This document shows, piece by piece, positions 53,422 through 60,074 of a stretch of 64,000 nucleotides of DNA. The number at the start of each line of letters is the position of its first letter. Positions within the stretch are counted from its first letter, which is position 1. The notes under the pieces are model-generated. The model was given only the letters and a program-made list of their open reading frames with translations. It had not been told where the DNA came from and did no database searches. A program made the translations under genes and the position numbers. Origin of the DNA: Nocardioides aquaticus (GTDB lineage: Bacteria; Actinomycetota; Actinomycetes; Propionibacteriales; Nocardioidaceae); the NCBI RefSeq assembly GCF_018459925.1, contig NZ_CP075371.1, positions 4,402,001 through 4,466,000 on the forward strand. Direction: 5' to 3'.

Positions 53422-54156
53422 TCAGCGGCGGGCGAAGAGCTCGACGAAGCGCGCCAGCAGCCGGGTCGGCTCGGTCACCGTCGCGGTGCGCGCGGCCGCC
53501 TTGACCGCCTCGGCCGCGGCCGGCTCGAAGTAGCCGTGGTGGCGGTAGACCTCGATCCGGGTGCACAGGGCGTCCACGTCGAGCTCGGGGTGGAACTGGG
53601 TGGCGTAGACGCGGGTGCCGATCCGGAAGGCCTGCACCGGGCAGGACGGCGCCGTGGCCAGCAGGACCGCACCGCCCGGCAGTGCCGAGACGGCCTCCTT
53701 GTGGCCCAGGAAGACGTCGAAGGAGCCCGGCAGGTCGGCGGTCAGGGGGTCGGTGCGCCCGGCGTCGGTGAGGGTGACGGTGACCGCCCCGATCGGCTCG
53801 GCGAAGGTGCGGTCCACGGCGCCCCCGCGCAGCCGCCCGAGCGTGCCGATGCCGTAGCAGGCGCCCAGGAACGGGAAGTCGGCGTCGACGACCTGCTCGG
53901 CGAGGTCGGCCAGGCGCGCCTCGGCGCGGCGCTGGGCCGGCGACTTCAGGTCGTCAGGGTCGCTGACGTTGTACGGCCCGCCGCCCAGCACGATGCCCGA
54001 CCAGTCGTCGAGGTCGAGCGGGGGCAGCTCGTCGCGCTCGAGGCGGACGCGCCGGAGGTCGCGCTCGGCCAGCCCGGAGAACCGGAGCACCGCGTCGTAC
54101 TCCCCGTCGGCGGCGAGGTCCTCGGCCCGGGTGCCGAGGAAGAGGAAGGGACGCAC
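53422..54156 (-). CDS. Class I glutamine amidotransferase-like protein
   Basis: A 244-residue single-domain amidotransferase. Nucleophile Cys in FLGACYGIGTLG at about 107, and His-Glu in YATQFHPELD at about 195. It also has IVLGGGPYNVSDPD, as in GuaA-like stand-alone amidotransferases. It could hydrolyse a gamma-glutamyl compound or supply ammonia to an unidentified partner. No synthase subunit adjoins it. GTG 54156 starts 3 nt after the CaiB-like gene stop, so the two are co-transcribed, but no biochemical link is evident. Confidence 0.84.
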   Translation of the reverse strand: MRPFLFLGTRAEDLAADGEYDAVLRFSGLAERDLRRVRLERDELPPLDLDDWSGIVLGGGPYNVSDPDDLKSPAQRRAEARLADLAEQVVDADFPFLGACYGIGTLGRLRGGAVDRTFAEPIGAVTVTLTDAGRTDPLTADLPGSFDVFLGHKEAVSALPGGAVLLATAPSCPVQAFRIGTRVYATQFHPELDVDALCTRIEVYRHHGYFEPAAAEAVKAAARTATVTEPTRLLARFVELFARR

Positions 54157-54159
54157 GGG

Positions 54160-55344
54160 TCAGTCGGCCTGCACCGCGACGCCGCGCTCGAGCAGGCCGT
54201 CGACGTCGGTGACGCCCCACGCCGCGAGCGCCGCACGGGTCTGCTGGCCGGGGCGGGCCGGCGGGGGCGTGGACAGGGACGCCGCGGTGCGGGAGAAGCG
54301 CGGCGCGGGGGCCGGCTGCACCCGCCCGTGGTGCTCGACGTAGGTGCCGCGGGCCGCGAGGTGCGGGTGCTGCCGGGCCTCGCTGATCCGCAGCACCGGC
54401 GCGACGCAGGCGTCGGTGCCCTCGAAGACCTCGGTCCACTCGGCCCGGGTGCGGGAGGCGAAGCGGGCGGTGATCAGCTCGCGCATCTCGGCGTACCGGT
54501 CGAGGTCGGCCTGCCCGGGGCTCTCGTCGGTGATCCCGAGCAGGTCGAGGAAGGCGGCGAAGAACTGCGGCTCCAGCGCACCGACGCTCATGTGCTCGCC
54601 GTCGGAGGTCTCGTACAGGTCGTAGTACGGCGCGCCGCCGTCGAGGAGGTTGACCGCGCGCTCCTCGCGGAAGGTGCCGGCGCCGACGAAGGCCGCCGTC
54701 ATGGTGTTGACGTGGGCGGTGCCGTCGACGATCGCGGCGTCGACGACCTGGCCCTGCCCGGAGAGCCGGGCCTCGAGCAGGGCGGCGAGCACCCCGATGA
54801 CGAGGTAGGTCGACCCGCCCCCGAAGTCGCCGACGAGGTTGGTCGGGAAGTGCGGGCGGGCCGGGTCCTGGCCGAGGCCGAACAGCGCGCCGGACAGCGC
54901 CACGTAGTTGAGGTCGTGCCCGGCCGCGCTCGCCAGCGGCCCGTCCTGGCCCCACCCGGTCATCCGGCCGTAGACCAGGCGCGGGTTGCGGGCGTGGCAG
55001 TCGGCCGGGCCCAGCCCGAGCCGCTCGGTCACCCCGGGGCGCATCCCCTCAAGGAGCACGTCGGCACCCTCGACGAGGTCGAGCACCGTCGCCACCGCCT
55101 CGGGCTGCTTGAGGTCGAGGGCCACGCTCGGCCGGCCGCGGTTGAGCAGGTCGTCGGGACCGCCGACCAGGAACGAGCCGCCCGGCCGCTCGACGCGGAT
55201 CACGTCGGCGCCGAGGTCGGCCAGGATCATCGCGGCGTGCGGGCCGGGCCCGATCCCGGCGACCTCGACCACCTTCACCCCGCGCAGCGGTCCGGTCCCG
55301 CGCCCCAGCGCGTACTGCTCCTGCCCCTGCTGCTGCTCCGACAT
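54160..55344 (-). CDS. CaiB/BaiF CoA-transferase family, alpha-methylacyl-CoA racemase-like
   Basis: A 394-residue family III CoA-transferase. It has LRGVKVVEVAGIGPGPHAAMILADLGADVIRVERPGG, LNRGRPSVALDLKQPE, catalytic His in GHDLNYVALSGAL, and catalytic Asp in NLVGDFGGGSTYLVIG. The last two match mycobacterial MCR, which epimerises 2-methylacyl-CoAs so branched chains can enter beta-oxidation. That role would suit a genome that makes methyl-branched lipids and has AtuA-type catabolism. ATG 55344 follows CAGGAT by 6 nt (leaderless). Confidence 0.89.
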   Translation of the reverse strand: MSEQQQGQEQYALGRGTGPLRGVKVVEVAGIGPGPHAAMILADLGADVIRVERPGGSFLVGGPDDLLNRGRPSVALDLKQPEAVATVLDLVEGADVLLEGMRPGVTERLGLGPADCHARNPRLVYGRMTGWGQDGPLASAAGHDLNYVALSGALFGLGQDPARPHFPTNLVGDFGGGSTYLVIGVLAALLEARLSGQGQVVDAAIVDGTAHVNTMTAAFVGAGTFREERAVNLLDGGAPYYDLYETSDGEHMSVGALEPQFFAAFLDLLGITDESPGQADLDRYAEMRELITARFASRTRAEWTEVFEGTDACVAPVLRISEARQHPHLAARGTYVEHHGRVQPAPAPRFSRTAASLSTPPPARPGQQTRAALAAWGVTDVDGLLERGVAVQAD

Positions 55345-55403
55345 GCCCGCATCCTGGCACGGGTCGTTGACACCGGTGGTGTCACGGTCTTGGGCGCCGC
55401 GAA

Positions 55404-55462
55404 GTCCCCGGTCGGCCGGGGACCTCCGAACACGTCGGGCTCTGCAAAGGCCGACATGTTCG
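55404..55462. terminator. Tandem hairpins between the ABC importer and the CaiB-like gene
   Basis: Hairpin 1: GTCCCCGG (55404-55411) with CCGGGGAC (55416-55423). Hairpin 2: CGAACACGTCGG (55427-55438) with CCGACATGTTCG (55451-55462), one mismatch. They lie downstream of the minus-strand importer operon. The segment GCGAAGTCCC at hairpin 1 also occurs at the 23.3-kb terminator, hinting at a dispersed hairpin family. Confidence 0.6.
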
Positions 55463-55497
55463 AAACCTGCCCGTCCAGCCCCGGGCCGGGATGACGC

Positions 55498-56274
55498 TCA
55501 GCCCGGCAGCACCCGGCGCAGGAACTGCCTCGTACGCTCCTCGCGCGGCGCGGTGAGGATCTGCTCGGGAGGGCCCTGCTCGAGGATCCGGCCCTGGTGC
55601 AGGAAGCAGACCGTGGTGGCGACCTCCCGGGCGAAGGACATCTCGTGGGTGGCCAGCACCATCGTGGTGCCCTGCTCGGCCAGGCGGCGCACGATCGCGA
55701 GCACCTCGCCGACCAGCTCGGGGTCGAGCGCGGCGGTGATCTCGTCGAGGAGCAGCAGGCTCGGCTCGGTACAGAGGGCCCGGACGAGCGCGGCACGCTG
55801 CTGCTGGCCGCCGGAGAGCCGGTCGGGGTGCTGGCCGGCGTGCTCGGCCAGGCCGAACTCCTCCAGCAGGGCCCGGGCCCTGGCCTCGGCCTCGCGCCGG
55901 GGCACGCCGTGCACCCGGCGCGGCGCGAGGGTGCAGTTGTCGAGCACGGTCAGGTGCGGGAAGAGGTTGTAGGCCTGGAACACGGTGCCCATCCGTGAGC
56001 GGACCTCGCGCTGGTCGACCAGCGGGTCGGAGATCTCGCGGCCCTCGAGCAGGATCCGGCCGTCGTCGATGTCCTCGAGCAGGTTCACGCAGCGCAGCAG
56101 CGTCGACTTCCCCGACCCCGACGACCCGATCAGGCAGACGACGTCGCCCGCACCGACGCTCAGGTCGACGTCGTCGAGCACGAGGCGGGGCCCGTACGTC
56201 TTGCGCAGCCCCCGGACCTCGAGCAGCGGGCCGGTCGTGGGGCCGGTCGTGGGGCCGGTCATCGGGCCGGTCAC
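55498..56274 (-). CDS. Polar amino acid ABC importer ATPase (GlnQ-like)
   Basis: A 258-residue ATPase: Walker A IGSSGSGKST, VFQAYNLFPHLTVLDNC, signature RLSGGQQQRAALVRA, Walker B LLLDEITAALD and switch LATHEMSFA. The GlnQ-type ABC domain begins at LLEVRGLRKTYG. The N-terminus is a repeated TGP-rich tail encoded by four 12-bp units (56228-56275), which offers alternative starts at GTG 56274 and ATG 56262. GTG 56274 overlaps the permease stop. It powers uptake through the downstream-coupled importer. Confidence 0.92.
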   Translation of the reverse strand: MTGPMTGPTTGPTTGPLLEVRGLRKTYGPRLVLDDVDLSVGAGDVVCLIGSSGSGKSTLLRCVNLLEDIDDGRILLEGREISDPLVDQREVRSRMGTVFQAYNLFPHLTVLDNCTLAPRRVHGVPRREAEARARALLEEFGLAEHAGQHPDRLSGGQQQRAALVRALCTEPSLLLLDEITAALDPELVGEVLAIVRRLAEQGTTMVLATHEMSFAREVATTVCFLHQGRILEQGPPEQILTAPREERTRQFLRRVLPG

Positions 56275-56275
56275 C
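56228..56275. repeat. Four 12-bp tandem units spanning an ATPase start codon
   Basis: Plus-strand units GGGCCGGTCGTG (twice), GGGCCGGTCATC and GGGCCGGTCACC. They encode the TGPx repeats at the importer ATPase N-terminus and create in-frame start codons. Slippage by whole units would keep the frame and only change tail length. Confidence 0.88.
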
Positions 56276-57131
56276 GTGCGCCCGCCCGCTCGCGCTCGGC
56301 GTAGCGACGGCCGAGGGCGTCCGTGAGGCGGGCCAGCGGGACCGTGAGGACGACGAAGAAGACGGCGACCACGACGTACGGGGTGTAGTTGAAGTTGTAG
56401 TTGGCGTAGTCGCGGGCGCTGAAGAGCGCGTCGAACAGCGACACCGAGGCCACCAGCGCGGTGTCCTTCTGCAGCGAGACGAAGTCGTTGAGCAGCGGGG
56501 GCACGACCCGGCGCACGGCCTGCGGGACCACCACGAAGCGCATTGCCTGGCCCCGGGACAGGCCGAGCGCGTCGGCGCTGGCCAGCTGCGAGGGGTGCAC
56601 CGACTCGATGCCGGAGCGGAAGACCTCGGCGACGTAGGCGCTGTAGGAGACGACCAGCGCGACGGTGGCCCAGAAGAAGATCGAGGTGGGCACGCCCTGC
56701 AGGCCGAGCGAGGGCATCCCGAAGACCAGCAGGAAGACCAGCACGAGGGTGGGGATGCCGCGGAAGACGTCGGTCCAGACCACGGCGATCGCGCGCAGCG
56801 GCACCATCAGCGGCGCGCGGGACTGCCGGGCGAGGGCCAGCCCGAGCCCGAGCGCGAGGATCAGCGGCTCGGCGATCAGGAACATCGTGACGTTCAGCCA
56901 GAACCCGTCGAGGATCGCCGGGAAGGACTCGCGGGCGTGGAACGGGTCGAGGAAGGTCTCCTGCACCGTCGGCCACCCCGGGGAGCTGACGACGCCGAGC
57001 ACGAGGCCGCCGACGACCAGCACCGTCGCGGCGGTCGCGACGAGCACCGACCTCCGCCGGCGACGGCGACGGACGTCGCGCCGCTCGAGCTCGCGCCCGC
57101 TCGGCGTCCAGGGGGCCTGCAGGTCCGTCAC
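56271..57131 (-). CDS. Polar amino acid ABC importer permease
   Basis: A 286-residue membrane protein. An Arg-rich cytoplasmic N-terminus (RRRRRRRSVLVATAATVLV) leads to the first helix, with further helices near about 75-95, 120-145, 150-175 and 235-260. The permease-ATPase coupling motif is SADALGLSRGQAMRFVVVPQAVRRVVPPLLNDFVSLQKDTAL, with the EAA-loop typical of HisMQ/GlnP proteins. A single permease suggests a homodimer. GTG 57131 overlaps the binding-protein stop. Confidence 0.91.
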   Translation of the reverse strand: MTDLQAPWTPSGRELERRDVRRRRRRRSVLVATAATVLVVGGLVLGVVSSPGWPTVQETFLDPFHARESFPAILDGFWLNVTMFLIAEPLILALGLGLALARQSRAPLMVPLRAIAVVWTDVFRGIPTLVLVFLLVFGMPSLGLQGVPTSIFFWATVALVVSYSAYVAEVFRSGIESVHPSQLASADALGLSRGQAMRFVVVPQAVRRVVPPLLNDFVSLQKDTALVASVSLFDALFSARDYANYNFNYTPYVVVAVFFVVLTVPLARLTDALGRRYAERERAGAR

Positions 57132-58012
57132 GGCAGGGTCGGCACCGAGACCGAGTCCGAGAGCCACTGCTGCTCGAGGTCGGCGAGGGTGCCGTCCTCG
57201 GTCAGGGTGGCCAGGGCCTGGTCGACGCACGGCACGAGCGAGGAGCCCTTCTCGAAGAGCATCCCGAACTCCTCCTGCTCGCCGGTCTCGGGCTGGAACT
57301 GCCCGACGATCGTGGAGCCGGGGATCTCGACGGCGGAGATGTAGAACGCGGTCGGCAGGTCGGCCAGGATCGCGTCGACCTGGTCGTTCTGCAGGGCCTG
57401 CTTGGCGGCGTTGGTGTCGTCGAAGACCAGCGGCTCGGTCGAGGGCTGGATGATGTCGCGGATCGCGGTCAGCGAGGTGGTGCCGGTCTGGGCGCCCAGG
57501 CGCAGGTCGGTGAGGTCGTCGAGGGACGCCGCCTCGGCGCCGGCGCTGCCCTCCAGCGCGACCACGGCCTGGGAGGCCTGGTAGTAGCCGTCCGAGAAGT
57601 CGACGGCCTCCTCGCGGGCCGGGGTGATCGAGATCTGGTTGATGTCGAAGTCGAAGGTCTTCGGGCCGGAGGCGTAGGAGGAGTTGAACCCCACCGTCAC
57701 CCACTCGACCTCGTCCTCGGCGAAGCCGAGCTCCTCGGCGACCGCGTAGGCCACCGCCGACTCGTAGCCCTCGCCGTTGGTCGGGTCGTTGTCGACGAAC
57801 CACGGCTCGAAGGCCGGGGAGTCGGTGCCGACCGTCAGCGTCCCGGGCGTCTGCGTCTCGAGCTGGTCGGGCGTGCACTCGTCGGCGGCCGCGGCGTCCC
57901 CGCTGGTGTCCTCGGCGGTCTCCTCGACCGGCGCGCAGGCCAGCGCGGCGACGAGCAGCGGGACGGTGACGAGGGAGACCCGGGCGGCTCGGGCGGGGCG
58001 GCGCAGCAGCAT
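57128..58012 (-). CDS. Amino acid ABC importer substrate-binding lipoprotein
   Basis: A 294-residue periplasmic-type binding protein anchored by lipid: the signal peptide ends in VAALAC (Cys at about 26). The SBP_bac_3 fold shows LTVGTDSPAFEPWF, FDFDINQISITPAREEAVDFSDGYY (ligand-binding Arg) and LRLGAQTGTTS. It should capture a polar amino acid, perhaps glutamine or an acidic one, for the permease/ATPase encoded next. ATG 58012 is 6 nt after TACGAT on the minus strand, the operon's leaderless promoter. Confidence 0.92.
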   Translation of the reverse strand: MLLRRPARAARVSLVTVPLLVAALACAPVEETAEDTSGDAAAADECTPDQLETQTPGTLTVGTDSPAFEPWFVDNDPTNGEGYESAVAYAVAEELGFAEDEVEWVTVGFNSSYASGPKTFDFDINQISITPAREEAVDFSDGYYQASQAVVALEGSAGAEAASLDDLTDLRLGAQTGTTSLTAIRDIIQPSTEPLVFDDTNAAKQALQNDQVDAILADLPTAFYISAVEIPGSTIVGQFQPETGEQEEFGMLFEKGSSLVPCVDQALATLTEDGTLADLEQQWLSDSVSVPTLP

Positions 58013-58140
58013 GGGTGGATCGTAGGCCGCGCGGAGGCGTACGGGCGCCCGCGTCCACGGGGGTGGGCGCCGGGCGTGGTGGGGGTCACGGGTGCGACGG
58101 CGGGGACGGGGACCGGCGGGGGTTCTGGGACCGGCGGGGC

Positions 58141-58156
58141 TGACGGCACGCCGTCA
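58141..58156. promoter_or_regulatory. Palindrome upstream of the ECF sigma gene
   Basis: TGACGGC-AC-GCCGTCA is a perfect 7+7 palindrome in the 188-bp divergent gap between the importer and the sigma factor gene. It could be an operator for either. The rest of the gap (58013-58200) is G-rich and shows no gene. Confidence 0.45.
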
Positions 58157-58200
58157 TCGGGCGCGGTAACACCCACGGGCCGGCCGGACACTACGGGGAC

Positions 58201-58731
58201 ATGAGCACCCACGACCACCGCGACGAGTTCACCCGCTCCTGGGGGCGCGACGGGCCGCGCGTCGCCGCCTACGTGCGCCGTCACGTGCCGTCCGCCGACA
58301 TCCAGGACGTGGTGGCCGAGACGTTCCTCCAGGCCTGGCGACGCTGGGACGACGTCCCGGAACCACCGATCGCCTGGTTGATCGGCGCCGCCCGCAAGGT
58401 CGTCGGCAACCACCGTCGCGCGGCAGGTCGTCGTACTGCGCTCACCGACCGCCTGGTCCTGCTGTCGTCCGCGGCCGCGGCAGCCGACGACGCGGGCGTC
58501 GTCGCCGCCGAGCGGCAGGAGGCGCTCCGCGTCCTCGCCGCCCTGCCCGACGAGCAGCGCGAGGCGCTGCTCCTGCTGGCCTGGGACGGGCTGACGACCG
58601 CGGAGGCGGCCGCCGTCGTCGGCATCCGCAGCGGCACCCTCCGGGTCCGAGCCCACCGGGCCCGCCAGGCGCTGGAACGCGGTGCCGGCGACCGTCCCCT
58701 GCACGTCCGGCCGCCACGAGCGTGGCCATGA
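58201..58731 (+). CDS. ECF-type sigma-70 family factor
   Basis: A 176-residue sigma factor with region 2 (VPSADIQDVVAETFLQAWRRWDDVPEPPIAWLIGAARKVVGNHRR) and region 4 (LAALPDEQREALLLLAWDGLTTAEAAAVVGIRSGTLRVRAHRARQAL). It is small and has no extra domain. The downstream gene encodes a membrane-anchored protein lacking a zinc anti-sigma motif, which may still be its regulator. ATG 58201 is the natural start. Targets and signal are unknown. Confidence 0.88.
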   Translation: MSTHDHRDEFTRSWGRDGPRVAAYVRRHVPSADIQDVVAETFLQAWRRWDDVPEPPIAWLIGAARKVVGNHRRAAGRRTALTDRLVLLSSAAAAADDAGVVAAERQEALRVLAALPDEQREALLLLAWDGLTTAEAAAVVGIRSGTLRVRAHRARQALERGAGDRPLHVRPPRAWP

Positions 58732-58747
58732 ACAACGGGAGCACCCG

Positions 58748-59488
58748 ATGAACCACCACGACACCGTCAGCCGTCTCGCCCCCACCCCGCAGGAGCTCGA
58801 CCCGCAGTGGTCGACGACCACGCTGGCCAGGATCCTGGCCGAGCAGCCGACCGCCCCTCCCCGCCGCCGACGGGTGGTCGCGCTCTCGGCCGCTGGGCTG
58901 CTGGCCCTCACCGCCGGCGCCGGGACCGCCGTCGCCCTCACGGGCCCGGGCGAGGTCGTCAAGGAGGCGATCCTCGGCTTCGCCGAGTCACCCGACACCA
59001 CGGGACACGGCCTGGGCCGTCTCGAGGACCCGCTGCTGGTCGCCGAGTTCGAGGACCGGACCGGTCACTTCGCGCTGTGGATCGCCGGATCCTCGACCGG
59101 CAGGACGTGCTACGCGTTCAGCCACGGAGAGAGGGCGTGGGACGGCACCGGCGTCCCGACGGAGGCCCAGCTCGAGTACGGCTGCGACCCGTTGGTCGTC
59201 GGACCCGACGGGAGGTCGACCCTCCTGGTTACGCGGCCCGACCAGCTCGGCGGGTTCTTCGACGACCAGCGGAACCCGATCGTCTACGGGGTCTCGCCGT
59301 ACGCCGACGCCGTCGCGGTCCGTGTCACGGGGGACGGGGTGGACCGGACCCTCCCGGTGCGGTCGGACTCGCTCGGCTACGGCGCGGCCCTTCCGGAGGC
59401 CGCCTCCGCCAGGGCCGTCACGCTGACCTTCCTCGACGCCGCGGGCGTGGAGCTGGGCTCCAAGCGGTCGGTCGCCCCCGTGGGCTGA
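58748..59488 (+). CDS. Membrane-anchored protein downstream of an ECF sigma, possible anti-sigma
   Basis: A 246-residue protein: short cytosolic N-terminus with ELDPQWSTTTLARILAEQP, an Arg cluster, one transmembrane helix (about residues 43-65), and an extracytoplasmic beta-rich domain (about 70-246) containing two cysteines (RTCYAF and YGCDPL) that could form a disulfide. The arrangement, sigma then single-pass membrane protein, is that of sigma/anti-sigma pairs, but the cytosolic part is only about 40 residues and has no HxxxCxxC motif. No family was recognised. Function is inferred from position only. Confidence 0.6.
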   Translation: MNHHDTVSRLAPTPQELDPQWSTTTLARILAEQPTAPPRRRRVVALSAAGLLALTAGAGTAVALTGPGEVVKEAILGFAESPDTTGHGLGRLEDPLLVAEFEDRTGHFALWIAGSSTGRTCYAFSHGERAWDGTGVPTEAQLEYGCDPLVVGPDGRSTLLVTRPDQLGGFFDDQRNPIVYGVSPYADAVAVRVTGDGVDRTLPVRSDSLGYGAALPEAASARAVTLTFLDAAGVELGSKRSVAPVG

Positions 59489-59507
59489 CGCCCCGGGGGC
59501 GGGTGTC

Positions 59508-59537
59508 TTGCAACTCGTTGCATAGGTGCGGCACGAT
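59508..59537 (+). promoter_or_regulatory. padR promoter with PadR-type palindrome over the -35
   Basis: -35 TTGCAA (59508-59513), 18-bp spacer, -10 CACGAT (59532-59537), then 6 nt to ATG 59544. The perfect palindrome TGCAAC-TC-GTTGCA (59509-59522) covers the -35, so bound PadR would repress its own operon. Confidence 0.75.
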
Positions 59538-59543
59538 GGCGGC

Positions 59544-60074
59544 ATGGCCCTCGAGCACGTGCTCCTGGTCGCGCTGCGCGAGCAGCCCGGCTCCGGGCTC
59601 GAGCTGACCCGCCGGTTCGAGCGCTCGCTGGGCTACTTCTGGCACGCCACGCACCAGCAGATCTACCGCGTGCTGGCCCGGATGGAGGCCGACGGGTGGG
59701 TCGCGGTCGAGACCGTCGCCCAGTCCGGGCGGCCCGACAAGCGCACCTTCACGGTGACGACTGCTGGCGAGGACGCCCTTGCCGCTTGGCTGGCCTCACC
59801 GACGCCGATGGAGACCTTCCGCAGCGAGCTGGCCGTCAAGCTGCGCGGGGCGTCGTACGGCGACCGCGCCGCGGTGCTCGACCTCGCGCGCGCCCAGCTG
59901 GTCGAGCACACCGCCCGGCTGACGCACTACGAGCAGCTGTCCGACCGCGACTACCCGGACCCCGCCGCGCTGACCGGCCCCGACCTCGACCGGCACCTGG
60001 TGCTGCGCGGCGGGATCGGCCTGGAGCGGTTCTGGGTCACCTGGCTCACCGAGTACCTGGAGGCACACGCATGA
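59544..60074 (+). CDS. PadR family regulator of the adjacent flavin oxidoreductase gene
   Basis: A 176-residue PadR protein: winged helix ALEHVLLVALREQPGSGLELTRRFERSLGYFWHATHQQIYRVLARMEADGWVAVE, then a helical dimerisation domain with VDP-type PadR C-terminal features (LTGPDLDRHLVLRGGIGLERFWVTWLTEYLE). ATG 59544 follows -10 CACGAT by 6 nt. The stop overlaps the next gene's ATG, so both form one operon, probably induced by the substrate of the oxidoreductase. Confidence 0.88.
   Translation: MALEHVLLVALREQPGSGLELTRRFERSLGYFWHATHQQIYRVLARMEADGWVAVETVAQSGRPDKRTFTVTTAGEDALAAWLASPTPMETFRSELAVKLRGASYGDRAAVLDLARAQLVEHTARLTHYEQLSDRDYPDPAALTGPDLDRHLVLRGGIGLERFWVTWLTEYLEAHA

Noticed and set aside
53422-54156. 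A GMP synthetase or carbamoyl-phosphate synthetase small subunit
   Set aside because: The single amidotransferase domain has no ATP-pyrophosphatase domain and no synthetase large-subunit gene nearby. A stand-alone amidotransferase is the safer call.
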